Below are positions 1 to 9,051 of a stretch of DNA of 64,000 nucleotides, piece after piece. Position 1 is the stretch's first letter. Every line of letters starts with the position of its first letter. The notes under the pieces were generated by a model that had not been told where the DNA came from, did not search any database, and saw only the letters and a list, made by a program, of their open reading frames with translations. This stretch comes from Filifactor alocis ATCC 35896 (GTDB taxonomy: Bacteria > Bacillota > Clostridia > Peptostreptococcales > Filifactoraceae), in the NCBI RefSeq assembly GCF_000163895.2, contig NC_016630.1, positions 806,001 to 870,000 of the forward strand, given 5' to 3'. The translations under genes were made by a program, and so were the position numbers.

Positions 1-447
1 GAAATATAGACATAGTGTATGATAATAAAGAAAGACAATAAAAGGTAATAACACTGAAAAAGCAAATTTTTATTACAACTTTAATGAGTAGTCAATATTG
101 ATATTCCTGTCTGTCAAAGTGGATTTCTTCGGTCACATCATTCTTATTTGTCGGTGTCGGTTTTTCCAAAATCCTACATCCTCTTACTCCTATATTGATT
201 TTAATCTATTTCAGTTACTGTATTTTACTTTTTCGAATCGAAATCACGATGAATCACAATATATTGAATCAGTCCTTTTCATATCCTATTTTTCAAAAAT
301 ATTACAATTTTGTAATATCTAAAAAAAATCCCTTATTTCCACAATATTGTGATATGATAGACGTATATATGTTTACAAAATGAATCGTGCATTTCTTTTT
401 TATAAAAATAAATTTATTGAAACTACGCAATTAAGGAGGTTTTTTGA
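1..447. other. Intergenic region without a convincing gene
   Basis: This stretch is very AT-rich. The short open frames in it have no good ribosome binding site and look like chance. It holds one copy of a dispersed repeat (listed separately at 8-90) and, at its right end, the ribosome binding site of the VanW-like gene. Confidence 0.6.
8..90 (+). repeat. Dispersed intergenic repeat, copy A
   Basis: The block starts with ACATAGTGTATGAT, runs through an A-rich middle and ends with an ACTTTAAT core. The same order of motifs recurs at 1421-1505, 3733-3820, 18307-18390 and 61045-61130, in both orientations. Copies near 1490 and 18295 lie beside GGGTTTTAGTAT-like sequence that also ends an IS630-like transposase remnant, so the family is probably the non-coding end of an insertion sequence. 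The alignment was made by eye. Confidence 0.5.
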
Positions 448-1287
448 TTGCAACTAAAAAAAATCATTTCAGCAACACTGCTATTGGGACTTCTCGGAAG
501 TTCTGCTGTCTTTGCAGATGTAGAACCAAATCCGGCTGAGACACCGAATCCCACAGCTACCGATGAACAATCTTATAATTCGGAAACAGAACCTACAGAA
601 AATACTTCTGATGATACCGTTCCGACCGACTTAGAAGTCTTAGATTCCTTGGATGAAAATTACTATAATCAAGAGCAAGTGACCCCACCGGTTCTAAAGG
701 TGATTTCTCTTGGAAAATCAACTTCCAATTTTGCTTCTTCCCCATCCAACAGAAAATTCAATATAAAAAAAGCTGTGAACGCTTTAAACGGAAAAGTGAT
801 ACAACCGGGCGAAATATTTGATTTCAACCGCATAGTAGGTCCTACTTCTCAAGCAACAGGTTATCGAAATGCAAAAGTTATCACCGACGGAGAATTTGTA
901 GACGGATATGGCGGAGGAGTTTGTCAAGTGTCTTCTACCTTGTTTAATGCCGCCTTAAACAGCGGAATGGACATTGTTCAAAGAAGAAATCACTCTTTGC
1001 GCATCTCCTACTATCCTGCAGGATATGATGCAGCTGTAAACTACGGTTCTTTGAACTTTAAGTTCAAAAACACCTACAAAGTTCCCGTAAAAATTAAGGC
1101 AACCGCTGATAATAAGAATATTACAATCGAGTTGGTTGCGCTTCAAGATACTACAAAAAAAGTGGTTTCTCTTTCTCGTGAGAAGAAGGGAGATAACACC
1201 TTTGTTATTTCCAGAAAAATCAAAGAAAATAATGTCATTATCAAAAAAGACACCTTCCGTTCCACTTATGGTATCAAGAAAAAATAA
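448..1287 (+). CDS. Exported VanW-family protein
   Basis: The start is a TTG codon preceded by a strong AAGGAGGT at 433-440. Residues 1-23 form a signal peptide ending in AVFA. Residues 24-75 are an acidic, Pro/Thr/Glu-rich linker that may span the cell wall. Residues about 80-225 match the VanW domain (YoaR-like proteins), including the conserved GGGVCQVSSTLF at 155-166 and a following NH-rich stretch. VanW proteins occur in some vancomycin resistance clusters and widely in clostridia, but their biochemical role is not established. The gene stands alone and is followed by a clear terminator. There are no van genes nearby, so a resistance role is not implied. Confidence 0.85.
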   Translation: MQLKKIISATLLLGLLGSSAVFADVEPNPAETPNPTATDEQSYNSETEPTENTSDDTVPTDLEVLDSLDENYYNQEQVTPPVLKVISLGKSTSNFASSPSNRKFNIKKAVNALNGKVIQPGEIFDFNRIVGPTSQATGYRNAKVITDGEFVDGYGGGVCQVSSTLFNAALNSGMDIVQRRNHSLRISYYPAGYDAAVNYGSLNFKFKNTYKVPVKIKATADNKNITIELVALQDTTKKVVSLSREKKGDNTFVISRKIKENNVIIKKDTFRSTYGIKKK

Positions 1288-1333
1288 TTTTGCTAAACAC
1301 GCTTTCTCTATCCTAATATAGAGAACTGACACA

Positions 1334-1370
1334 AAAAATAGTCGGAGTTTTCTCCGACTATTTTTATTTG
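1334..1370 (+). terminator. Intrinsic terminator after the VanW-family gene
   Basis: A perfect 14-bp stem (arms at 1334-1347 and 1352-1365) with a TTTT loop has a GTCGGAG/CTCCGAC core and is followed by T-rich sequence. It can work in both directions. Confidence 0.85.
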
Positions 1371-1420
1371 ATACGAATACCGACCAAGTCTATAAGACTC
1401 ACTAAAATACTCATGCCAAT

Positions 1421-1505
1421 CACTGATTAAAGTTATCACAAAAAGCTGTTTTTTCGGTACTATTGTATTTTATTCTCTTGGTAAAATACTAAAACCCGTT
1501 CTATA
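1421..1505 (-). repeat. Dispersed intergenic repeat, copy B, with an IS-like end
   Basis: Read on the minus strand, the block runs from GGGTTTTAGTATTTT through an A-rich middle to TTGTGATAACTTTAATCAGTG. The first part equals the sequence directly after the IS630-like transposase remnants at 18.3 and 62.65 kb, and the last part matches the other dispersed copies. This links the repeat to an insertion sequence end. Confidence 0.5.
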
Positions 1506-1547
1506 TTTAAAATAATGTTTACTATCATTTATAAACCGGACATTTCT

Positions 1548-2240
1548 CTACTTATCACTCTCTTCAATCCGATCCATAATTTGATACAATATTTCTTGCA
1601 TCTTTTGATCTGTATCTGCAATCACATTCGCACATTCCAATAATTTTGCACCGATGTCTTCCGAATCAATCGTCTTTTTTTTGTAACGCAAATGATGTTC
1701 CAAGCTCGCCCAAAAGTCCATCGCAATCGTTCGAATTTGTAATTCCGCTCGAATAAATTCCTTGTGATCCGAAAAGAACACAGGAACTTCCACTATCATA
1801 TGATAACTTCGATATCCGTTTGGTTTCGGATTCTTGAAATAATCTTTGATTTCTATAATTTTAACATCATCTTGCTTTTCAAGCATTCCCGAAAGCTCAT
1901 AAATATCATCAATAAAAGAACAGATGACACGAAGTCCTGCAATATCATTCAAATTCTTTTCCATAGACTCTACAGAAATCGGCAAATTTCGTCTTTTTAA
2001 TTTTTCGATAATACTGGCAGGCTGCTTAATTCTTGTCTGTACCATCTTAATCGGATTTCGTTTGTTTCGAATAGACATCTCACTATTGAGCACTTCCAGT
2101 TTTGTTTTGATTTCCCGAATGACACATTCGTATTTCATCATCGAAAATCGAAACGGCTTCATTTCTTCATAAAAATCTCCCAAATCTTTGGGTATGCTCG
2201 CCGATTTCAAAACTGTACTGTTCAACGGTTGATCGTACAT
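1548..2240 (-). CDS. Small alarmone synthetase, (p)ppGpp synthetase (RelQ/YjbM-like)
   Basis: A single RelA/SpoT synthetase domain of 230 residues makes up the protein, the usual size of small alarmone synthetases. These transfer pyrophosphate from ATP to GDP or GTP during stress. Visible family motifs are RIKQPASIIEKLKRR, NDIAGLRVIC with its Gly-Leu-Arg, NGYRSYHMIV, and the ELQIRT strand followed by MDFWASLEH. There is no HD hydrolase, TGS or ACT domain, so it is not a long Rel. A frame reading further upstream to 2273 is open, but GGAGGAATCAA directly precedes the ATG at 2240, which sets the start. It appears monocistronic. Confidence 0.9.
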   Translation of the reverse strand: MYDQPLNSTVLKSASIPKDLGDFYEEMKPFRFSMMKYECVIREIKTKLEVLNSEMSIRNKRNPIKMVQTRIKQPASIIEKLKRRNLPISVESMEKNLNDIAGLRVICSFIDDIYELSGMLEKQDDVKIIEIKDYFKNPKPNGYRSYHMIVEVPVFFSDHKEFIRAELQIRTIAMDFWASLEHHLRYKKKTIDSEDIGAKLLECANVIADTDQKMQEILYQIMDRIEESDK

Positions 2241-2371
2241 TTGATTCCTCCTCGTATAATAACATTGTAACAAAACTACTTGTTCTCTTTTATCCCATCT
2301 TCTCTATGGAACAATAGATATATCGCACCCCTTCGGTTAATATAATCTGTGTCACAGTCAAATCATATCTT

Positions 2372-3538
2372 CTACAAACACATTTCAAAAATAGATTTGA
2401 TATCCTGTTTTCCAAGCGGTTTGAACGCCGGTAATACCTTCCCTTTACAAGCTTTTTCTGCCATAATATCAAAATGCTCTGTTCCGATTCCAACTTCTGT
2501 AAGAGTGCTTTTCAAGTCCAAATCTTTATATAAGAATGTTTTTACCTGCTCGATACTCTTTTTTGCAACTTCCATCGGAGGAAGAGAAGGATTGATTCCA
2601 AACACATTTGTTCCAAATTGATAAAATTTGTCTACCGTACTTTCATCCAGACAATACTCCATCCATTTCGGCGTCAAAATCGCCAATCCAAGTCCATGTG
2701 TAATATCATAATACGCTGACAACACATGCTCCATCGGATGACAACTCCATGCCGTATTTTTACTTCCTGCAATGAATCCGTTGATTGCCCAACTTCCTGC
2801 CCACATCAAATTCGCACGCGCCTCATAATTTTGAGGTTCTTTCACTGCAACAGGACCGTATTTCACAATCGTCTTCATCAAACCTTCCATCACAGCATCC
2901 AACATATATAAATCTTTTTCCATGGTAAAATACACTTCCATAACATGAGATAACATGTCTGCCGCTCCGCAAGCGGTTTGATACTCATTCACGCTATAGG
3001 TAATCGTCGGATCTAAAAACGATACTTTCGGAAAAAGATAATCCGAATATCGTGCCAGTTTATCATTCGTTTCCTCGTTACTGATAACACCGCAGGAATC
3101 CATTTCTGAACCTGTTGCCGCAAGAGTTAAGATTGTTACAATCGGCAACGCGCTGTCAATCGCAGCACCTTTTGTAAAAAAGTCCCAAGGATCCGCCTCG
3201 GTACAAGCACCTGCTGCAATAAATTTTACCGCATCGATGGTAGAGCCTCCTCCTACAGCCAATACAACATCAATGTTGTTGTCTTTACAAAGGCGAACTC
3301 CTTTTCTTACTGTATCCACTCTCGGATTAGGTTCTACTCCGGAAAGTTCAAATACTTCCATTCCAACCTCTTTTGCTTGCGAAATAACAGTATCGTATAC
3401 TCCGTTTCTTTTGATAGAGCCTCCTCCATATACAAGTAACACACGGTTACCGAATTGTTTTAACTCAGTTCCCAAATGTTGTAATTGATTTTCTCCAAAA
3501 TAAACCTTTGTCGGTATTTCATAAATAAATGGATTCAT
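2372..3538 (-). CDS. Iron-containing alcohol dehydrogenase (butanol dehydrogenase-like)
   Basis: This 388-residue type III alcohol dehydrogenase is of the NAD(P)H-dependent butanol dehydrogenase/YugJ group, which interconverts aldehydes and alcohols in fermentation. The nucleotide-binding GGGST is at residues 96-100. The expected metal ligands are Asp194 and His198 in AADMLSH, His267 in CHPMEH and His281 in ITHGLG, so the active site looks complete. The length is normal for the family. A strong ribosome binding site (GGGGGAT) precedes the ATG. No partner acyl-CoA reductase is adjacent; the exact substrate cannot be read from sequence. Confidence 0.9.
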   Translation of the reverse strand: MNPFIYEIPTKVYFGENQLQHLGTELKQFGNRVLLVYGGGSIKRNGVYDTVISQAKEVGMEVFELSGVEPNPRVDTVRKGVRLCKDNNIDVVLAVGGGSTIDAVKFIAAGACTEADPWDFFTKGAAIDSALPIVTILTLAATGSEMDSCGVISNEETNDKLARYSDYLFPKVSFLDPTITYSVNEYQTACGAADMLSHVMEVYFTMEKDLYMLDAVMEGLMKTIVKYGPVAVKEPQNYEARANLMWAGSWAINGFIAGSKNTAWSCHPMEHVLSAYYDITHGLGLAILTPKWMEYCLDESTVDKFYQFGTNVFGINPSLPPMEVAKKSIEQVKTFLYKDLDLKSTLTEVGIGTEHFDIMAEKACKGKVLPAFKPLGKQDIKSIFEMCL

Positions 3539-3732
3539 ACTGTAATCCCCCTTTTCCTACTTATTATACCATATATTCTTTCATTGTTGAATATATTGAA
3601 ATTGCCATTTCTCAATGGCTATATGAACAGTCAAACTTATGATAGATTTTGTCAAGTGTAATTAAGAAATTTATTTGTCATTTTTATAAGTTACATCTTC
3701 ACATTCTTTTTGAATAAGCTTGTTCCTACTAA

Positions 3733-3820
3733 TTCACTGATGAAACATCATAATAAAAATTTTCTTTTTCCATGTCATTATATTTTATTCTCTTTTTCAT
3801 AATCATATACTATGTCCACA
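3733..3820 (-). repeat. Dispersed intergenic repeat, copy C
   Basis: It is the same block as at 8-90 in the opposite orientation, from TTCACTGATGAA through TATTTTATTCTC to ATAATCATATACTATGT. The last motif, on the other strand, is ACATAGTATATGATTAT, close to copies A, D and E. Confidence 0.5.
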
Positions 3821-3915
3821 TTTTAAAATAGTGTTTGGTATATGTATACGGAAATATTCTTTTTTATCAACTCGGCAATCCTCATTTTCTGTTCTCTCTT
3901 TTGCTTTTTGAAAAT

Positions 3916-4000
3916 AAAAAAAGAAGACTTCTGTACCGACCTTCAATCGTTAGATTTTTCAGGTCTAACTTTGAGGGTCGGTGCAACTTCCTCTTTTTTA
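3916..4000 (-). terminator. Long bipartite hairpin, likely bidirectional terminator
   Basis: Two nested stems are visible: ACCGACC (3935-3941) with GGTCGGT (3976-3982), and GTTAGA (3949-3954) with TCTAAC (3964-3969), plus further pairing between the GAAG- and CTTC-rich flanks. Runs of A at 3916-3922 and T at 3993-3999 flank it. It lies about 100 bases after the end of the ABC transporter operon and is the likely 3' end of that transcript. Confidence 0.65.
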
Positions 4001-4102
4001 AATATCTATTTTTTCTGCTACATTTTTATTTAATATGGAACAAAAGAAACTCATCTATTCTTACATCTTATATTATCACATCATATTCTTCTAAATCAAT
4101 TT

Positions 4103-5827
4103 TTACTGAATGTTTGATTTTTCAAGCATCGCTTTATAAAATTCTGAGCTTTTATAAAGTTCGCTGTCTGTACCTACTGCTTCTATTTTCCCGGCATTTA
4201 ACAAAACAATTTTATCTGCATTTCTTATTGTTCTAAGTCTATGAGCAATTACTATAACTGTTTTTTCTTTTATAAGTTCAGACAGCGCTTCCTGAATAAG
4301 ACTTTCATTTTCGACATCAAGAGATGCTGTAGCTTCATCAAGCAGTATAATCGGTGCATCTTTCAGAATAGCCCTTGCTATTGATATTCTTTGTCTTTCT
4401 CCTCCGGAAAGTCTTTGCCCGTTTTCTCCTATTATCGTATCTATTCCTTCCGGCATTTTATTTATAAAATCATAACATCTTGCTATTTTGGCTGCCCTTA
4501 CTATTTCCTCGTCTGTAGCATCTTTTTTTCCGATTTTAACGTTATCTTTTATGCTTGAATTGAAGAGGATAACATCTTGAAATACTATGGAAAATTTTTT
4601 AAGTAAAGTTTCCGGATCAATCTCACTTATATCTTCTCCGCCTATCAAAATTTTTCCTCTGTCTATATCCCAAAATCTTGCAGTGAGCTTTGCAAGGGTT
4701 GTTTTTCCGCTTCCGCTCGAACCGATTAAGGCTGTAATTTCGCCTTGTTTTGCAGTAAAACTAACACCATTTATCACAGAATGATTATCATATCCAAAAT
4801 AAACATCTTTAAATTCAATATCGTAATTTGTAATTTCCATATGCTTTTTGCCTTCTTGAATAGGCATGGTTTTTATTTCCTTTATTCTTCCGACCACAAC
4901 ATCAAGCATAACTATCATCGATATAAAAGTAACTATTCCCTCTATAGGAAGATAAACACTTGTTGTCAACATTAAAAACGCAATATAAACCAGTATATTT
5001 ATCTCCCCTGCAATAAGCATGTTTACACCAACAACAGCAACGCTTATAATACCAAGCTTTAATATCGCGGTAGCTACTCCTGTAAGTGTTCCCGCAACAA
5101 TTTCACCCTTGGTTTTCTGTTTTGTAGAGATATTTAATTTTTCAAAAAAATCATTTAGCATTCGCTCTTCTAAATTATAAGATTTTATTTGATCTATCTG
5201 CTCAATTTTTTCCTGCAAATCATCAAACACCTTGCGATTGTCATCTATCCAGTTTTGCACTACTTTCTTCTGAATTTTCCTTGACAAAAATATTATTAGA
5301 ATTGAAATCGGAATTACCCACAAGGCTGCAAGAGCCAACTTCCAATTGTAGATAAGTAGCATTAAAGCAATGACAGCCGTAGAAACAGCAGTTGAATACA
5401 TTTGAGGAACAGCATGTGAAAATATGGTTTCATATAAGTTCATGTCATTCATCATCGTTTCCGCAAGATCTGCCAAATCTCTTTTTCCAAAATAAGAAAG
5501 GGGCAGTTTCTTTAATCTTTCCGCTATATCAATCCTTGAATTTGCACTCTCGTTATACACATTTGTGTAGAGTCTTACATAATCCCACCTTGCAACTAAA
5601 AACATTACAATCATCATTACTATTATTAAGATAAAATAATAAACTATAGTAAAATTATAACTTTCAATTCCTTTCAAAATGCCTATATACTGGAACAAAA
5701 ACATAAAGGCAACCATTGGTGCAAATAATTTTGTTAAATTCACAAAGGTATGTGAAATGATTGCTTTTTTTAAGTTAATCGCTCCTTTTTCCGACATAGC
5801 ATATCGTTTCATAAAATAAGAAACCAT
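4103..5827 (-). CDS. ABC transporter, fused permease and ATPase, second subunit of pair
   Basis: This is a 574-residue half-transporter. Membrane segments fill residues about 25-310, with a nucleotide-binding domain after that. Walker A GSSGSGKT is at 369-376, the signature LSGGE at 473-477 and Walker B ILLDEAT near 493-500; AHRL provides the switch His. The gene starts 3 bases after its partner stops, and its binding site AGGAGG lies in the end of that gene, so the two are translationally coupled and presumably form a heterodimer. Pairs of this type next to an AraC regulator resemble YbtPQ and IrtAB metallophore transporters; the substrate here is not proven. Confidence 0.85.
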   Translation of the reverse strand: MVSYFMKRYAMSEKGAINLKKAIISHTFVNLTKLFAPMVAFMFLFQYIGILKGIESYNFTIVYYFILIIVMMIVMFLVARWDYVRLYTNVYNESANSRIDIAERLKKLPLSYFGKRDLADLAETMMNDMNLYETIFSHAVPQMYSTAVSTAVIALMLLIYNWKLALAALWVIPISILIIFLSRKIQKKVVQNWIDDNRKVFDDLQEKIEQIDQIKSYNLEERMLNDFFEKLNISTKQKTKGEIVAGTLTGVATAILKLGIISVAVVGVNMLIAGEINILVYIAFLMLTTSVYLPIEGIVTFISMIVMLDVVVGRIKEIKTMPIQEGKKHMEITNYDIEFKDVYFGYDNHSVINGVSFTAKQGEITALIGSSGSGKTTLAKLTARFWDIDRGKILIGGEDISEIDPETLLKKFSIVFQDVILFNSSIKDNVKIGKKDATDEEIVRAAKIARCYDFINKMPEGIDTIIGENGQRLSGGERQRISIARAILKDAPIILLDEATASLDVENESLIQEALSELIKEKTVIVIAHRLRTIRNADKIVLLNAGKIEAVGTDSELYKSSEFYKAMLEKSNIQ

Positions 5828-5830
5828 ATC

Positions 5831-7588
5831 TTAACCTCCTATCTTCCAATTTACAGACTTTTGGTATTCATCCCAAAGTTTTTTATAATACCCGTTCATG
5901 CCTATCAAGTCCGCGTGCTTACCTTCTTCTACAATTCTACCTCTATCTATAACAAGTATCTTGTCTGCATCTACTACAGTAGACAATCTGTGGGCAATCA
6001 TCAGCGTTGTCTTGTTCTTTGATAACTTCTTAAAAGATTCCTGAATTAAATGTTCGTTTTCAGGATCTGCAAAAGCTGTAGCCTCATCCAAAATGATAAT
6101 ATCTGCATCTTTGAGAAATGCTCTTGCTATAGAAAGCCTTTGAGCCTCCCCGCCTGAAAAATACGTGCCTCTCGTTCCATAAACAGTGTCAAGTCCATTT
6201 TCCAAGCCGCTAATTATCTCTTTACACCCTGAATTAACCAAGGCATTGTTTATTTCTTCATCCGTCGCATCTGATTTTCCGATTAGAAGATTATCTCTTA
6301 AACTCATCTTAAACAGTTTAGAGTTTTGGAAAACAAAAGCAATTTTTTTCATCAAATCCTCTTTTTCAAAATCTTTTATATTAATTCCGCCAATTAAAAT
6401 TTCACCTGATTTAATGTCATAAAATCTTGCAGCAAGCCTTGCTATAGTAGTTTTGCCGCTGCCGGACATGCCGACCAAAGCAACTCTTTCTCCCTTATTT
6501 ACTTGAAATGAAATATTATCTAAGACATCTTCTCCGCCATAAGAGAAACTTACATTTTTAAACTCAATTCCGACATCAGAGCTTGTCTTATCGCCATAAA
6601 TAAAATCATCATATTCAAGTATATTTTCAATTTTATCTAAAGCAAGTTCTGCAAAATAACTAAATTGTGTAATTGTCGCCGTTCTCATAATAAAAATAGC
6701 AAATGTCGGTCCTATCAGAAAATAAATCACAGAATCTGCAACTACATCAGATAAGTTGCCATTAAATTTGATTAACAGTAATGCCACAGGTACTAAGAAA
6801 AACGCTGTTGATGTGGAAACGGTTTCAAACCATGACATTTTATTCATATAACTCATAGTAAGCTTAAGCACAAGATCTTTTATTTTAAGGATTAATGAAT
6901 ATAACTTATCAAAACTTTCGACACTTTGTGCAAATGTTTTTACCACCGGAATTCCTCTGACATATTCCACAGTCTGAGAAGACAAATCGGAAAGTCTTGC
7001 ATAATACTCATCTTTCATTTTCTTAGCTTCAGTTGTCATCATAGCTGACATCAATATCATGCCGATAATCATAGGCACCATACTTGCAAGCCCCAATTTC
7101 CAATTAAACATAAAGAAAAATACAAGCAGTACTACTGGCGATATAACTGTCATCGCCATATCAGGAAGTTGATGTGCTAAAAAAGAATGAGTTTCAGAAG
7201 CACCGGATACAATTACATTTCTTATCCGTCCGCTTTCTTTGTTATCGAAGTAGCCGAGCGGTTTATTCATCAGTTTTTTTACCGAAGTCTTAATAATGTT
7301 ATCCTCCACCTCAAATGCGAAAATATGGGATAAAATAAGACCTATCAGATATACAAATAAACCGAGTCCGGCAAAAACTGCCGCATAAATTGAGTTTTCT
7401 TTTACATAGTCAAAATCTACCATCCCATTTAAAATTAGGTTGTTCACAATTCTATGAATGTAAACCATCGGCATCAAAACCATGACTCCCGATACAGCAG
7501 ACATAAACATAGCAATATAAAGCAAAATTCCTTTTTTACCGCTATAAGGCATTAATCTTTTTAGTATTGATTTTTTCTTATTCTCCAA
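5831..7588 (-). CDS. ABC transporter, fused permease and ATPase, first subunit of pair
   Basis: This 585-residue half-transporter has six predicted membrane segments before residue 310 and Walker A GMSGSGKT at 373-380. Its signature is FSGGE (477-481) rather than LSGGE, and the Walker B region reads ILDEATAFADPE. The FADPE ending instead of SALD is characteristic of the Ybt/Irt-like group, which carries iron chelates. The start is a TTG codon at 7588 with GGAGG nine bases upstream. It is the first gene of the two-gene operon and is divergent from the AraC regulator. Import of a metal chelate is the most likely role; drug export cannot be excluded. Confidence 0.85.
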   Translation of the reverse strand: MENKKKSILKRLMPYSGKKGILLYIAMFMSAVSGVMVLMPMVYIHRIVNNLILNGMVDFDYVKENSIYAAVFAGLGLFVYLIGLILSHIFAFEVEDNIIKTSVKKLMNKPLGYFDNKESGRIRNVIVSGASETHSFLAHQLPDMAMTVISPVVLLVFFFMFNWKLGLASMVPMIIGMILMSAMMTTEAKKMKDEYYARLSDLSSQTVEYVRGIPVVKTFAQSVESFDKLYSLILKIKDLVLKLTMSYMNKMSWFETVSTSTAFFLVPVALLLIKFNGNLSDVVADSVIYFLIGPTFAIFIMRTATITQFSYFAELALDKIENILEYDDFIYGDKTSSDVGIEFKNVSFSYGGEDVLDNISFQVNKGERVALVGMSGSGKTTIARLAARFYDIKSGEILIGGINIKDFEKEDLMKKIAFVFQNSKLFKMSLRDNLLIGKSDATDEEINNALVNSGCKEIISGLENGLDTVYGTRGTYFSGGEAQRLSIARAFLKDADIIILDEATAFADPENEHLIQESFKKLSKNKTTLMIAHRLSTVVDADKILVIDRGRIVEEGKHADLIGMNGYYKKLWDEYQKSVNWKIGG

Positions 7589-7712
7589 TGAATAGCTCCT
7601 CCTTTTTTAATTCAACAAGCTCAATAAATAGCCTATTTAGACTAATTACAGGAACTTTTATTTGATATCCTTTAGGCATAAATAATTTTTTTCTTGTTTT
7701 TACCACTTATTT

Positions 7713-7741
7713 ATTATAAAATGTATATAAAACAAAATCAA
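7713..7741 (-). promoter_or_regulatory. Promoter of the ABC transporter pair
   Basis: Read on the minus strand, TTGATT (7736-7741) and TATAAT (7713-7718) are separated by exactly 17 bases, about 120 bases before the TTG start. On the plus side of this gap GGGATAA occurs twice (near 7770 and 7787), a direct repeat that could bind the AraC regulator. Confidence 0.65.
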
Positions 7742-7811
7742 TCAGATACGACTAACTATGTCCTTTCGGGATAATGTCTATTTGGGATAAAAATATAAAA
7801 CGGAGGTACAT

Positions 7812-8798
7812 ATGAGCGATTTTTATAACTTTGTTAAAAGCTTTTTCTCTACAAATGAAAGCACCGATAACACAAGATACTCCTCTGCAGGACATACATT
7901 CCATTTTAATACAGATGATGCGGAAGGCATCTATTGGTTTTATGAGGGCGATAATTTTACAATTGATATTCATGATGTTTTCATAAAAAAAGAGATTATC
8001 CACACAAGTTTTGCCGGTTTGGATAATTTCTATTCCTTTTACTCATCTTATTTAGTTACAGCAAACGGCGAAAGTTTTAATCCTTACCAAAATCTTTCTT
8101 CAAACTCGCTCTATGTTATAAACACAAAAAATGCTGAAAACCATAAATTTATACTGCACAAAAACTCTCCCTATTTAGGAATAGGTATAAATTTCAAACA
8201 GTCCATGATAGACGACTATCTATCATCTTATAAAAATAAAGTTTGTAATTATGAAGATTTATTTTTTAATACCAGTACCATCACAAACAAACCCTTAGGG
8301 AAAATTGCAAAAGATATACTAAATTGCAAAATGGTATCTCCTGCCGCTGAAATTTTTTTTGAGTCAAAAGCAAAAGAATGGCTAAGTATAACGATAGACT
8401 CATTTTTAAACAAATACAATAATCCAATATCCATCTCCGATAATGTTGCTTTAAAAAATGTTGTGGATTATATAGATGATCATTATGCAACCTCAATCTC
8501 ACAAAAAACTTTAGAAAAGATATCCGCTATGAGCGGTACAAAACTCAAAAAACTGTTTAAACAAAAATATCAATGCACCATTACAGAGTATACGCAAAGA
8601 CGACGAATGAATATGGCAGAGATTCTTCTGCTTAACTCCTCACTTAAAATTCAAGATATCGCTGAAGCTGTAGGGTATTCTTCTCATAGCAAATTCAGCA
8701 CTTGTTTCAAAAAGTACAAAGGACTGTATCCCAAGGATATAAAAAAATACAGTTCTAAAAATACTCCTGTTTCTGATTGTGTCCGTGATAAAAAATAA
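7812..8798 (+). CDS. AraC-family transcriptional regulator
   Basis: The protein has 328 residues. The last 100 residues form the double helix-turn-helix of the AraC/XylS family, seen in SGTKLKKLFKQKYQ, the RRMNMAEILL linker helix, and IQDIAEAVGYSSHSKFSTCFK followed by GLYPKDIKKY. The first 200 residues are a ligand-sensing region that I do not recognise. CGGAGG six bases before the ATG fixes the start. It is transcribed away from the ABC transporter pair, as YbtA is from ybtPQ, so it most likely controls that pair in response to the transported compound. Confidence 0.88.
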   Translation: MSDFYNFVKSFFSTNESTDNTRYSSAGHTFHFNTDDAEGIYWFYEGDNFTIDIHDVFIKKEIIHTSFAGLDNFYSFYSSYLVTANGESFNPYQNLSSNSLYVINTKNAENHKFILHKNSPYLGIGINFKQSMIDDYLSSYKNKVCNYEDLFFNTSTITNKPLGKIAKDILNCKMVSPAAEIFFESKAKEWLSITIDSFLNKYNNPISISDNVALKNVVDYIDDHYATSISQKTLEKISAMSGTKLKKLFKQKYQCTITEYTQRRRMNMAEILLLNSSLKIQDIAEAVGYSSHSKFSTCFKKYKGLYPKDIKKYSSKNTPVSDCVRDKK

Positions 8799-9000
8799 AA
8801 CGACAGTCAAAGACTTGGAAAAATTGAAAAAGTTGATTGATGAAAGAATACAAATGTTATCAGACAAAGAGTACATGACACACCATCTCTCTTTTGGGAC
8901 TTGGATATTATCATTAGATATCGTGAAAGGAATGTTTCAATACTATCCTATCTGTCAGAGCAGGAATGTTCATCCATTCATTTACATTTTATAAGCTCTT
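8779..9000 (+). pseudogene. Frameshifted small ORF, possibly a Spo0E-like relic
   Basis: A GTG-started frame overlaps the end of the AraC gene and begins with a helix-forming stretch, DLEKLKKLIDERIQMLSD. The neighbouring frame then continues WDLDIIIRYRERN. Removing one TC unit in CATCTCTCTTTTGG near 8884-8897 would join the two frames. A charged helix followed by an LD-x-I-I-x-x-Y helix recalls the Spo0E family of small phosphatases, but the usual Ser of the SQELD motif is absent and the spacing is longer. The family call is weak; the frame break is seen directly. Confidence 0.25.
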
Positions 9001-9051
9001 CCGACAGATTTATCTTAAAAGAGGCATGGTACAAAAGAAAGGAATTTTGTT

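Larger units (their letters stand above)
3539..4102. other. Intergenic region with a repeat and a large hairpin
   Basis: No convincing gene is seen. A frame that spans 3835-4236 on the plus strand crosses a hairpin and lacks a binding site. The region holds the dispersed repeat at 3733-3820 and a long hairpin at 3916-4000. Confidence 0.6.

Noticed and set aside
448..1287. A vancomycin resistance locus based on the VanW-like gene
   Set aside because: No vanA/B ligase, vanH, vanX or two-component genes are nearby, and VanW-like proteins are common without resistance.
3835..4236. A 133-residue plus-strand frame
   Set aside because: It crosses a long hairpin and runs antisense into the ABC transporter gene without a ribosome binding site.
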